DNA from: Spirosoma rigui
GTDB lineage: Bacteria; Bacteroidota; Bacteroidia; Cytophagales; Spirosomataceae
Direction: 5' to 3'
NCBI RefSeq assembly: GCF_002067135.1
Contig: NZ_CP020105.1
Span: forward strand, 5,716,001 to 5,780,000
DNA length: 64,000 nt
This document shows positions 26,759 through 38,344 of the stretch, one piece after another. Positions within the stretch are counted from its first letter, which is position 1, and each line of letters starts with the position of its first letter. The notes beneath the pieces were generated by a model. The model ran no database searches. It saw nothing but the letters and a program-made list of their open reading frames with translations, and was not told the origin of the DNA. The position numbers and the translations under genes were made by a program.

Positions 26759-28090
26759 ATGGCAAACATTATCACCGGCGATCAGGAGTATTTTAAAGGG
26801 ATTGGCGCCATCCCCTACGAAGGTGTTCAGTCAAAAAATCCGCTGGCGTTCAAATGGTACAATCCCGACCAGATGATCAACGGCCAGTCCATGCGCGACC
26901 ACATGCGGTTTGCCATCAGCTACTGGCACACGTTCACCGGTACGGGCGGTGACCCGTTCGGGCCGGGTACGCGGGTGTTCCCCTGGGATGCCAACAGCGA
27001 TGCCAACGTTCGGGCCAAGGCGAAGATGGACGCAGCATTTGAGTTCATCACCAAAATTGGTGCACCTTATTACTGCTTCCACGACATCGACCTGGTCGAT
27101 GAAGGGGATTCGGCCAGCGAGTACGAAACACGGCTGCAAGCCATTGTCGACTACGCCAAGCAGAAACAGCAGGCCAGTGGCGTAAAGCTGTTGTGGGGAA
27201 CGGCCAACGCCTTCTCCAACCCGCGCTACATGAACGGAGCCTCAACCAACCCCGATTTCTCGGTGGTAGCCTACGCCGGTACGCAGGTAAAAAATGCCCT
27301 CGACGCTACGATTGCACTGGGGGGTGCCAACTACGTATTCTGGGGTGGCCGTGAGGGGTATATGTCGCTGCTCAACACCAACATGAAGCGCGAAACCGAG
27401 CACCTGGCCCAGTTCCTGACCATTGCCCGCGACTACGCCCGTAAGCAGGGATTCACCGGCACGTTCTTCATCGAGCCCAAGCCGATGGAGCCTACCAAGC
27501 ACCAGTACGACTACGATGCCGCTACCGTTATCGGTTTCCTGCGTCAGTATGGTCTGGACAAGGATTTCCAGCTGAATATTGAAGTGAACCACGCCACGCT
27601 GGCCGGGCATACGTTCGACCACGAGCTGCAGGTAGCCGCCGACGCGGGTATGCTGGGCAGCATCGATGCCAACCGGGGTGACAACCAGAACGGCTGGGAT
27701 ACTGACCAGTTCCCGATCAACCTCTACGAACTCACGGAGGCCATGCTGGTCATTCAGCAGGCGGGTGGTATCAAGCCGGGCGGTATCAACTTCGACGCCA
27801 AAGTACGCCGGAACTCTACCGACTTTGAAGATCTGTTCGTGGCTCACATCAGCGGTATGGACGCCTTCGCGCGGGCCTATATCACCGCCGACAAGATTCT
27901 GAAAGAGTCTGACTACCTGAAATTCCGGAGCGAGCGGTATGCCTCGTTCGATCAGGGCCTGGGCAACGATTTCGAGCTGGGCAAGCTGACCCTCGAAGAC
28001 CTGCGGAACTACACCATCCAGAATGGTGAGCCCCAGATGCGGAGCGGCAAGCAGGAGTGGCTCGAAAGCATCATTAACCAGTACATCTAA
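26759..28090 (+). CDS. xylA: Xylose isomerase
   Basis: It interconverts D-xylose and D-xylulose in the cytoplasm. The 443-residue protein is of class II length. Conserved blocks are [17 protein letters not shown] (His108 and Asp111, the ring-opening pair), [25 protein letters not shown] with metal-binding Glu, [13 protein letters not shown], and GSIDANRGD. It carries its own regulatory region and a strong terminator behind. Xylulokinase, often the next gene, is absent from this window. Confidence 0.98.
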   Translation: MANIITGDQEYFKGIGAIPYEGVQSKNPLAFKWYNPDQMINGQSMRDHMRFAISYWHTFTGTGGDPFGPGTRVFPWDANSDANVRAKAKMDAAFEFITKIGAPYYCFHDIDLVDEGDSASEYETRLQAIVDYAKQKQQASGVKLLWGTANAFSNPRYMNGASTNPDFSVVAYAGTQVKNALDATIALGGANYVFWGGREGYMSLLNTNMKRETEHLAQFLTIARDYARKQGFTGTFFIEPKPMEPTKHQYDYDAATVIGFLRQYGLDKDFQLNIEVNHATLAGHTFDHELQVAADAGMLGSIDANRGDNQNGWDTDQFPINLYELTEAMLVIQQAGGIKPGGINFDAKVRRNSTDFEDLFVAHISGMDAFARAYITADKILKESDYLKFRSERYASFDQGLGNDFELGKLTLEDLRNYTIQNGEPQMRSGKQEWLESIINQYI

Positions 28091-28117
28091 GCCGAACGGG
28101 GATTTACCTCACCAAGC

Positions 28118-28159
28118 AACAAAAAAGCTGCGTCCAGTGGAGGACGCAGCTTTTTTGTT
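28118..28159. terminator. Bidirectional terminator between xylA and the ThuA-cytochrome gene
   Basis: A perfect 18-base stem (28118-28135 with 28142-28159) and a 6-base loop, with an A-run on the left and a T-run on the right. It serves the two convergent genes. Confidence 0.93.
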
Positions 28160-28182
28160 ACTGACCAACTCAGTCCGGCCCA

Positions 28183-31100
28183 TTATTCGTTAAACTGAAC
28201 GCTGCTGAGCTGGATAATTTCCGTCGTTGGCTTTTCGCGCCGGACAACCACGACATACACGTCGTGCTTACCCGTAATGGGTTTGTCGAACGTGCTCGTC
28301 ACCTGATTCATCGTTTTCCAGTCGCCCGTGGGTTTGTAGGCCGTGCGGCTCACAACCGGCCCGGCGTAGGAGTCGAGCCGCACTTCGATTTCACCGTCTT
28401 TGTTGAGCGACGAATAGTCGTAGGTGAGTGATTTGATGCCCGTCATATCGATACCTTTGAACAGCAGATAGGCCTTGTGTCCACCGGCTGCCAGGCGACT
28501 GCCCCAGCGGGGAAAACCGACGTAGGCGTCCGCATCGAGGGCTCTCACTTTCGCGTTACGCAGCGTCACCACGTCCGTACCCGTGAGGGGACCTACAACA
28601 TTGCCGCCCTTATCGGTGTAGGACGCCACCAGCGTGTACTGACCCCGTGGCTGGTCGGGCTTGTGTTCGTTCAGCGCCAGGCTTCCTTCCTGTGGTACCG
28701 TACTCTGCTTGCGCTCGTCGGTGAGCGAGAAGATATATTTCACCATCTCCTGCGCGTCCTGTTGCGGAATCTGCGGGTGGGCGCTCATGAGGTGGTCCTT
28801 GCTCCAGTTGCCGCCCCCGCCTTCGATGATCTTCTTCGCCAGCCGTTCGGTAATGCCCGGCTGCCCCTTGTAGCGGCTGGCAACGGCCAGGAACGTAGGC
28901 CCTACGGATGGCTTGTCGATGGTATGACACGCTTTGCAGTCGCTACCGGCGATCAGCGTTTTCCCCAGCGACCCGTTGCCAATGGCGGCCAGATCCTGGT
29001 GTCCCTGCTGAGGGCCTGCCGTGGGCGCACCATTAGGTTGCGCACTATAGGCGTAAGATACCTTGATTCGCCTGGGGTCGATCTTTTTATCTTCCTTGTC
29101 GGTTACTTTCACCGCGTAGGTAAAGGGCTTACCCTCCCAGAAAAACGACTTGTTGCCCGGTGATGTAATGGCCACGTCCGGCTGCGCGTTACCCACCTTG
29201 ACCACAATGGTATCCATACCTACCGTACCAGCCTGGTCGGTAACTTTCAGAATGGCGTTATAGACGCCCGGCTGGGTGTAGGTATACGTGGTGTTAGCCT
29301 GCGTAGCACCGACCGTTTTGCCGTCGAACAGCCACTGATACGTCAGCAAATCGTCCTGGTCCGGATCGGTACCGCGACCACTGAACTTGACCCGCAGCGG
29401 GGCCTGTCCGATGGCTTCGCGGATGGCCGGTCCAAAGCGGTTGTCGGAGGTGAGGAACGAACGGGCGCTGGCCGCAGCCGCAGCCGCCGAATCGATAACA
29501 TTGGCCCGGGCAACGGGGGCGCGGTTGCCGGTGTTGTACTCGATCTTCACCAGCCGGGCGTCGTCATTGTCGGCGCCGTACACCGAACCATATTCGAGCA
29601 TATACATGACCCCGTCCTTACTGAACGCCAGATCAATAGGTCGCCGGAAGTCGCCGTTGCCGGACATGAACGGCTCGTTGCGGATATAGTTCTCGTTGGC
29701 GTCGAAGCGGGCCACCACGACCCAGTTCCGCATCCAGTCGAACAGGAACAGCATCCCGTTGTAATACTCCGGAAACTTATTTTTGGCCGTCGAATTCGGA
29801 TCATACGAATAGAACGCACCCGCCATGGCACTACGGCCACCCTGCCCCAGCTCCGGAAACTCCTTCGAGGCAGCATAGGGATACCAGATCATAGCCGGGT
29901 TCGCCGGGGGCAGGTTTTTCAGTCCGGTGTTGTTGGGCGAACTGTTGACCGGCGCGTTGGCGTCGAAACGCGGGCCGGCTACGTTGGTAGCGTAATCGAG
30001 GTCCGGATAGGGCTGGCTGTTGCCAATGAACAGCGGCCAGCCGTGGTTACCCGGCTTTTTAGCCTGGTTGAACTCGTCGTAGCCGCGTGGCCCGATGGTA
30101 CTGTCCTTGCCGGCATCCGGCCCGATCTCTCCCCAGTACAACACCGACGATTTCGGGTTCACGGCAATCCGGTAGGGGTTCCGTAGTCCCATGGTGTAGA
30201 TCTCCGGACGCGTCTGGGAGCTAGTGCCTTTGGGGAAGAGGTTGCCGTCGGGAATAGTATACGTACCGTCGGCCTGCGGACGAATGCGCAGGATCTTACC
30301 CCGCAAATCATTGGTATTGGCAGCCGAACGCTGGGCATCGAGCGTCAGGTGGTCCGGCCGCTCGTCGATGGGCGAGTAGCCGTTGGAAGGGAACGGGTTG
30401 GTATTATCACCGGTCGAGAGGAACAGGTTCCCTTCCTTGTCCCAGGCAAACGAACCGCCGTGGTGGGCGCTGGCCTCAAACTCGTGCGGGATACTAAGCA
30501 CGACTTTCTCCGAAGCCAGGTCGATCGTATTGTCATCACTGACCACGAACCGCGACAGCCGGTAAACCGGGTTGCTCTCCACCGCCGGTGCGTAATAGAG
30601 ATACAGGAAATGGTTGGTGGCAAAGTTTGGATCAACCGTTATGCCCTGCACCCCGAAGCCCTGCTTGGTAGCCACGGCAAACTTGTGCATGACCTTGTTC
30701 TGCCGGGACCGGGTGTCGTAGACCGATACGTTGCCGCTGCGCTCGGTGTAGAAGACGCGGCCGTCGTCGGTAATGGCCAGTTCCATCGGCTCGTTGAGGT
30801 CGTTGACCAGCACCGTCTTGGTGAACCGGTTTTCTTCGGGCATCACCACTGCGTAGGACTTCTGGTAGTTGAGGGGCTCGCCTTTGCCCATAGCATAGGT
30901 CAGCCCACCCAGCAGGTGCTTCACGAACAGCGGCTCGCTGAAGCTCGCGTCTTCGTGCCCGCCACCGGTGTAGAAGGCCCGTCCCCCGTCGAAATCATGG
31001 TACCAGGCAATGGGGTGATTGCTGCCGTTAGTCCCCCCGTCGTAGGTGTTTTCGTCCAGGTTGGCTAGCACGTTCAGATCAGTATAAAATGAGCGGTAGT

Positions 31101-31695
31101 TGTACCATTCGTCGGTGCGCTCCCAGTGGTCGGGCAGGTGCGCGGTCGATACGTGGCTTTTATCGGTCACGTCGACGGTTGCCTTGCGGACATTGGAATT
31201 GTTGGGGTGGCTGGAAAAGTAGGCCCCCACCAGCTTGTTATACCACGGCCAGTCATATTCGGTATCGGCAGCAGCGTGAACGCCCATGTAGCCGCCCCCC
31301 GCCTGGATGTAGCGCTCGAAAGCTGCCTGCTGAACGGGGTTCAGTACGTTGCCCGTGGTGCTCAGAAACACCACCGCCTGGTAGTGCTTCAGGCTGTCGT
31401 CGTTGAAATAATCGGCATTTTTCGTGGTGTCGACCCGAAAGTTATTTTCCCCGCCCAGTTTCTGAATGGCCGCAATACCGAACGGAATCGAGGTGTGTTT
31501 CCAGCCTTTTGTTTTGGAGAAGACCAGCACCCGCCGGGGCGTAGCCGGGCGTGCCGCTACGGGTTCAGGGGCGGTAGCGCCCGTTGATTGCGTAGCCACT
31601 TTCTGGGTATTCAGGCAGGCGTAGAGGCCAGCCGTAGCGCCTGCAGCGGTAAGCAAACGGAGCCAGTGAGTAGGTAAGGACGGTAACCAGTTCAT
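28183..31695 (-). CDS. Large lipoprotein: ThuA + PQQ-type sugar dehydrogenase propeller + PKD + cytochrome c + carbohydrate-binding-like domain
   Basis: A 1170-residue lipoprotein (signal with lipobox LYAC, Cys27). Domains in order: ThuA at 54-275 (RRVLVFSKTKGWKHTS; GGGYMGVHAAAD); sugar dehydrogenase beta-propeller at 290-720 (ITVDPNFATNHFLYLYY; HHGGSFAWDKEGNLFLSTGDN; LRGKILRI; GLRNPYRIAV); PKD at about 765-835; mono-haem cytochrome c at about 905-990 (CKACH at 920-924, candidate axial Met970); and a CBM6-like end at 1040-1170. It would oxidise a sugar and pass electrons through haem on the cell surface or periplasm. PQQ binding is presumed from the fold. It is monocistronic and faces the xylA gene. 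Confidence 0.93.
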   Translation of the reverse strand: MNWLPSLPTHWLRLLTAAGATAGLYACLNTQKVATQSTGATAPEPVAARPATPRRVLVFSKTKGWKHTSIPFGIAAIQKLGGENNFRVDTTKNADYFNDDSLKHYQAVVFLSTTGNVLNPVQQAAFERYIQAGGGYMGVHAAADTEYDWPWYNKLVGAYFSSHPNNSNVRKATVDVTDKSHVSTAHLPDHWERTDEWYNYRSFYTDLNVLANLDENTYDGGTNGSNHPIAWYHDFDGGRAFYTGGGHEDASFSEPLFVKHLLGGLTYAMGKGEPLNYQKSYAVVMPEENRFTKTVLVNDLNEPMELAITDDGRVFYTERSGNVSVYDTRSRQNKVMHKFAVATKQGFGVQGITVDPNFATNHFLYLYYAPAVESNPVYRLSRFVVSDDNTIDLASEKVVLSIPHEFEASAHHGGSFAWDKEGNLFLSTGDNTNPFPSNGYSPIDERPDHLTLDAQRSAANTNDLRGKILRIRPQADGTYTIPDGNLFPKGTSSQTRPEIYTMGLRNPYRIAVNPKSSVLYWGEIGPDAGKDSTIGPRGYDEFNQAKKPGNHGWPLFIGNSQPYPDLDYATNVAGPRFDANAPVNSSPNNTGLKNLPPANPAMIWYPYAASKEFPELGQGGRSAMAGAFYSYDPNSTAKNKFPEYYNGMLFLFDWMRNWVVVARFDANENYIRNEPFMSGNGDFRRPIDLAFSKDGVMYMLEYGSVYGADNDDARLVKIEYNTGNRAPVARANVIDSAAAAAASARSFLTSDNRFGPAIREAIGQAPLRVKFSGRGTDPDQDDLLTYQWLFDGKTVGATQANTTYTYTQPGVYNAILKVTDQAGTVGMDTIVVKVGNAQPDVAITSPGNKSFFWEGKPFTYAVKVTDKEDKKIDPRRIKVSYAYSAQPNGAPTAGPQQGHQDLAAIGNGSLGKTLIAGSDCKACHTIDKPSVGPTFLAVASRYKGQPGITERLAKKIIEGGGGNWSKDHLMSAHPQIPQQDAQEMVKYIFSLTDERKQSTVPQEGSLALNEHKPDQPRGQYTLVASYTDKGGNVVGPLTGTDVVTLRNAKVRALDADAYVGFPRWGSRLAAGGHKAYLLFKGIDMTGIKSLTYDYSSLNKDGEIEVRLDSYAGPVVSRTAYKPTGDWKTMNQVTSTFDKPITGKHDVYVVVVRREKPTTEIIQLSSVQFNE

Positions 31696-31835
31696 GGTAG
31701 GAAGCGATCTAGGGGCTTAGGACTAATGGGGCACCGATTCACCTTGGTTTGTCGGGCTAGCAACTAAGCTCTTACCGGGTATAAACTACTTATGAATTAC
31801 GTGATTAGCTTTTTTTTTCGGCAATAGTCTACTGA

Positions 31836-31871
31836 TTGACTACCAACCGAACCGCTTCTTTCCTACATTTA
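31836..31871 (+). promoter_or_regulatory. Candidate promoter of the thiamine operon
   Basis: TTG at 31836-31838 and TACATTTA at 31864-31871 resemble the Bacteroidota -33 and -7 elements (one mismatch at the last base, spacing slightly long). They lie directly before the TPP riboswitch. Confidence 0.4.
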
Positions 31872-31892
31872 CGGCAGCTTATTACAAGCCAA

Positions 31893-31971
31893 ACTTTAGG
31901 GGTGTTCGCTTTCGGGCGGGCTGAGATGATACCCTCTGAACCTGAACAGGATAATGCCTGCGAAGGGAAAA
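31893..31971 (+). promoter_or_regulatory. TPP (THI-box) riboswitch
   Basis: The conserved elements are present in order: AGGGGTG, GGGCTGAGATGATACCC, GAACCTGAACAGGATAATGCCTG and CGAAGGGAA, with only a short variable arm. It precedes thiS by about 100 bases and would lower expression of the whole thi operon when thiamine pyrophosphate is abundant. Confidence 0.96.
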
Positions 31972-31984
31972 GTGATTCCGTTGA

Positions 31985-34782
<2,798 letters not shown>

Positions 34783-34789
34783 CACTGCT

Positions 34790-35566
34790 ATGACGACCTC
34801 CCCCTTACAGATTGCGGACAAAACTTTTTCGTCGCGGCTGTTTACCGGCACCGGCAAGTTCAGCTCAACCACCCAGATGGAAGACGCGCTGCTGGCGTCG
34901 GGTTCCGAACTGGTGACGGTCGCGCTGAAGCGGGTCAACGTAGCCGATACCAGCGATGATACGCTGCTGCACCTGTCGGCACCCCACATCCATCTGTTAC
35001 CCAACACCTCGGGTGTGCGAACGGCGCGCGAAGCGGTCTTTGCCGCCCAACTCGCCCGCGAAGCCCTCGAAACCAACTGGCTCAAGCTGGAGATCCACCC
35101 CGACCCGCGCTACCTCCTCCCCGACCCGATTGAAACGCTGCAAGCCGCCGATGAGCTGGTCAAACTCGGTTTCGTGGTGCTGCCCTACATCCATGCCGAC
35201 CCGGTGCTGTGCAAGCGACTGGAAGAAGTAGGCGTGGCTGCGGTGATGCCGCTGGGTGCTCCCATTGGCTCCAACCGGGGGTTGCGGACGCTGGACTTCC
35301 TCGAAATCATCATCGAGCAGAGCAAAGTACCCGTTGTAATCGATGCCGGTATTGGCGCACCATCTCACGCGGCTGCGGCTATGGAGCTCGGTGCTGATGC
35401 CGTACTCGTCAATACCGCCATTGCCGTTGCCGACAACCCGGTTCAGATGGCCGTTGCGTTCAAGCTGGCCGTTGAAGCCGGTCGGCTGGCGTACGAGGCC
35501 CGGCTGGGCAGCACGTCGGTGATGGCCGTAGCCAGTAGTCCCTTCACCGCTTTTCTGGAAGACTGA
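34790..35566 (+). CDS. thiG: Thiazole synthase ThiG
   Basis: It builds the thiazole phosphate from 1-deoxyxylulose phosphate, dehydroglycine and ThiS-thiocarboxylate. The start is at 34790 (258 residues), seven bases after thiE; the longer frame begins inside thiE. Motifs: [18 protein letters not shown] (with the Schiff-base Lys region), [66 protein letters not shown]. Confidence 0.97.
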   Translation: MTTSPLQIADKTFSSRLFTGTGKFSSTTQMEDALLASGSELVTVALKRVNVADTSDDTLLHLSAPHIHLLPNTSGVRTAREAVFAAQLAREALETNWLKLEIHPDPRYLLPDPIETLQAADELVKLGFVVLPYIHADPVLCKRLEEVGVAAVMPLGAPIGSNRGLRTLDFLEIIIEQSKVPVVIDAGIGAPSHAAAAMELGADAVLVNTAIAVADNPVQMAVAFKLAVEAGRLAYEARLGSTSVMAVASSPFTAFLED

Positions 35567-35567
35567 T

Positions 35568-36707
35568 ATGTTCAGCAACGTACTGAAACAACACGACTGG
35601 ACCGCTACGCAACGGGCCATCGACGCGAAAACAGCGCGGGATGTGGAACAGGCACTGGCCCGTTCCAACCGGACGCTGGCCGATTTTCAGGCCCTGATTT
35701 CGCCGGCTGCCGCGCCGTATCTGGAAGAGATGGCCCGGCAGAGCCACCACCTGACCCAGCAGCGCTTTGGCCGGACCATGCAGTTGTATGCCCCGCTTTA
35801 TCTTTCGAACGAGTGCCAGAACATCTGCACGTACTGCGCCTTTAGTCTGGACAACAAGATTCAGCGACGCACCCTCACCGACGGGGAGATTCTGCGCGAA
35901 GCCGATGCCCTCAAAGCAATGGGCTATGACCACGTCCTGCTCGTTACGGGCGAGGCTAACCAGACCGTTGGCGTGCCGTACCTGAAAAACGCACTCCGCC
36001 TGCTCCGGTCCCGCTTCGCCCATCTATCCATGGAAGTGCAGCCCCTCGACCAGACTGATTACGAAGAGCTGATGACCGAAGGGCTGCATACCGTATTGGT
36101 TTATCAGGAAACCTACGACCGGGAACGCTACAAACTCCACCACCCCAAGGGCAAAAAGGCGAGTTTCAGCTACCGCGTTGCCACGCCCGACCGCCTTGGA
36201 CAGGCCGGCATTCACAAGATCGGGCTGGGGGCGCTGCTGGGCCTGTCGGTCTGGCGCACAGACAGCTTTTTCACGGCGCTGCACCTGCAGTACCTGGAAC
36301 ACACGTACTGGAGAACCCGCTACAGCCTGTCATTTCCACGGCTTCGCCCCATCGATCGGCTCGGTGCCGAAGGGGTCACGTCCCACGATTTCGGCCAGTG
36401 CATGACCGACCGGGAACTGGTACAGCTGATTTGCGCCTACCGGCTGTTCAGCCCCGACGTCGAACTGTCATTGTCGACGCGTGAAAGCCCCCGGTTCCGG
36501 GACCACGCAATCCGGCTGGGCATCACGAGTATCAGCGCGGGCTCCAAAACCAATCCGGGTGGCTACGTCGTTGAGCCGCAGTCGCTCGAACAGTTCGAAA
36601 TTTCCGACGAGCGATCCCCCGCCGAGATGGCTACCGTTATCCGGCAGGCGGGGTATGAACCGGTGTGGAAAGACTGGGACCAAACGTTGATGACCGTATG
36701 TCCCTGA
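35568..36707 (+). CDS. thiH: Dehydroglycine synthase ThiH (radical SAM)
   Basis: It cleaves tyrosine to dehydroglycine for ThiG. 379 residues with the CxxxCxxC cluster in NECQNICTYCAFS, preceded by APLYLSN, and VLLVTGEANQTVGV, VYQETYDRERY, ISAGSKTNPGGY. It begins one base after the thiG stop and overlaps thiF by 10 bases. The use of ThiH rather than ThiO fits an organism able to run the oxygen-sensitive route. Confidence 0.97.
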   Translation: MFSNVLKQHDWTATQRAIDAKTARDVEQALARSNRTLADFQALISPAAAPYLEEMARQSHHLTQQRFGRTMQLYAPLYLSNECQNICTYCAFSLDNKIQRRTLTDGEILREADALKAMGYDHVLLVTGEANQTVGVPYLKNALRLLRSRFAHLSMEVQPLDQTDYEELMTEGLHTVLVYQETYDRERYKLHHPKGKKASFSYRVATPDRLGQAGIHKIGLGALLGLSVWRTDSFFTALHLQYLEHTYWRTRYSLSFPRLRPIDRLGAEGVTSHDFGQCMTDRELVQLICAYRLFSPDVELSLSTRESPRFRDHAIRLGITSISAGSKTNPGGYVVEPQSLEQFEISDERSPAEMATVIRQAGYEPVWKDWDQTLMTVCP

Positions 36708-37768
36708 CGACCGACGAACAGGACCGCTACAGCCGCCACCTGCTGCTGCCCGAGCTTGGCGCGGCCGGTCAGCTAAAGCTCAAAAATGCCCGGGTGCTGG
36801 TCATCGGCGCGGGTGGGCTGGGTTGCCCGGTGCTGCAATACCTGACGGCGGCTGGCGTGGGTACGCTGGGGATCTGCGATGGCGACACCGTAGCGACCAG
36901 CAACCTGCAACGACAAATTCTGTTTGCCACCTCCGACGTGGGTCAGCCTAAGGCGGCCGCTGCCATCGCCCGGCTCCGCGACCAGAATCCGCTGGTCAGT
37001 TTCCGGGAACATACGGATTTTCTGACGACGGAGAACGCCCTCGGCTGGATCAACGACTATGACGTTGTCGTCGACGGCTCCGATAATTTTGCGACCCGGT
37101 ATCTGGTCAACGATGCATGCGTGATACTGGGTAAACCACTGGTTTCTGGCTCTATCTACCAGTTTGACGGCCAGGTGAGCGTATTCAACCTGGGCGACGG
37201 CCCTACCTACCGCTGCCTCTACCCCGACCCCAGCGACCTGCCCCCCTGCGCCGAAGCGGGGGTACTGGGCGTATTACCCGGTATTACGGGTTGCCTGATG
37301 GCCAACGAAGTTATCAAGCTGGTAACGGGAATCGGCGAGGTGTTGAGCGGACGACTGCTGACCGTCAACGCACTCAGCCTGCAATTCCGGACGTTTGGTA
37401 TCACCACCGATGGCACCAACAAGCACATTACCCAGTTGCCACAAGGGCTACCGGTTTGTGCCGGACCCGTACCGGAGATCACGTATCTGGAGTACCTGGC
37501 GCTGCTACGTCAGTACCCGGACCTGCCCTTGATCGACGTGCGGGACCCGGACGAAGCCGCCCGGCGAACGCTGGGGGGGCGCCTGATTCCTCTGGCTCAC
37601 CTGCTGGCGCAGCCCACGCTCATACCCGCCGGTCAGCCGGTAGTCATTCACTGCCAGTCGGGCGGGCGGAGCCGGAAGGCAGTTGATTTTTTGCGGGAGC
37701 AGGGCTTCGATCAGGTGATGAGCCTGGCCGGTGGTATCGCGGCCGTTCCCGATCAGATAATCTGCTGA
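36698..37768 (+). CDS. thiF: ThiF/MoeB-type adenylyltransferase with C-terminal rhodanese domain
   Basis: 356 residues from the ATG at 36698. The E1-like domain (1-245) has VIGAGGLGCPVLQYL (ATP loop), DGDTVATSNLQRQ, DGSDNFATRYL and CAEAGVLGVLPG. The rhodanese domain (about 265-356) has LIDVRDPDE and the active loop HCQSGGRSRK, so it can both adenylate and sulfurate a carrier. Position in the thi operon makes ThiS the partner; it may also serve MoaD. Its end overlaps the convergent ThiE-like gene by 16 bases. Confidence 0.93.
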   Translation: MSLTTDEQDRYSRHLLLPELGAAGQLKLKNARVLVIGAGGLGCPVLQYLTAAGVGTLGICDGDTVATSNLQRQILFATSDVGQPKAAAAIARLRDQNPLVSFREHTDFLTTENALGWINDYDVVVDGSDNFATRYLVNDACVILGKPLVSGSIYQFDGQVSVFNLGDGPTYRCLYPDPSDLPPCAEAGVLGVLPGITGCLMANEVIKLVTGIGEVLSGRLLTVNALSLQFRTFGITTDGTNKHITQLPQGLPVCAGPVPEITYLEYLALLRQYPDLPLIDVRDPDEAARRTLGGRLIPLAHLLAQPTLIPAGQPVVIHCQSGGRSRKAVDFLREQGFDQVMSLAGGIAAVPDQIIC

Positions 37769-38337
37769 CTCAGCTTGTGCACTACATCAACGGGGTCGTG
37801 GTTTTCCCAGAGCGTCCCCAGCACGGCCGCCCCACCAAACCCCGCATCCTGCACCTGCCGGACATTGTCGACCCGGATGCCACCCAGGCCAATCAGGGCG
37901 GGCAATGCGTTGAAATGCCGGCGGATGTGCTGAATCGCGATAATCTGTTCGGTCAGCGGCTGGCTTGGTCGATGACCCGGCTTGCTGATACTCGGGAAAA
38001 CGGGGCTGTAGAACGCCAGCTTCACTTTTTCGCGGAGCAGAGGCCAGTCGGATATGTCGTGGATGCTGGTCGAGAACGCCTGGCTGTTGGGGGGTGCCTG
38101 CAACCGAACCGCTTCTTTCCAGTGAAGTCGCAGCGCAGTTCTGGGCACCTCGAAGGGAACAATGATCTGATCCCGGTACGGTGCCAGTACGTCGCTGGTA
38201 AGCCGTTGCTTCAGCTCCGGCGACTCTGCCTGGCGAACGTACAGCAACGAAAGTCCGGCCTGGAAAATTTCCGGCAGGCAGGTCCATTGCTCATCGGAGA
38301 GGCTGGACGGTGTGATACCGACGAGTTGAAACGGCAT
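37753..38337 (-). CDS. ThiE/TenI-like thiamine-phosphate-synthase family protein
   Basis: A 194-residue barrel protein: FQLVGITPSSL, GLSLLYVRQAESPE, FSTSIHDISDWPLL, LAFYSPVFPSISKPGH, LIGLGGIRVDNVRQV. The ThiE active-site residues are only partly kept (for example no VxxINDN block), so a TenI-like thiazole tautomerase role is more likely than a second synthase. It lies opposite to the thi operon and overlaps the thiF end, so antisense interference between the two transcripts is possible. Confidence 0.8.
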   Translation of the reverse strand: MPFQLVGITPSSLSDEQWTCLPEIFQAGLSLLYVRQAESPELKQRLTSDVLAPYRDQIIVPFEVPRTALRLHWKEAVRLQAPPNSQAFSTSIHDISDWPLLREKVKLAFYSPVFPSISKPGHRPSQPLTEQIIAIQHIRRHFNALPALIGLGGIRVDNVRQVQDAGFGGAAVLGTLWENHDPVDVVHKLSQQII

Positions 38338-38344
38338 AGTCGAC

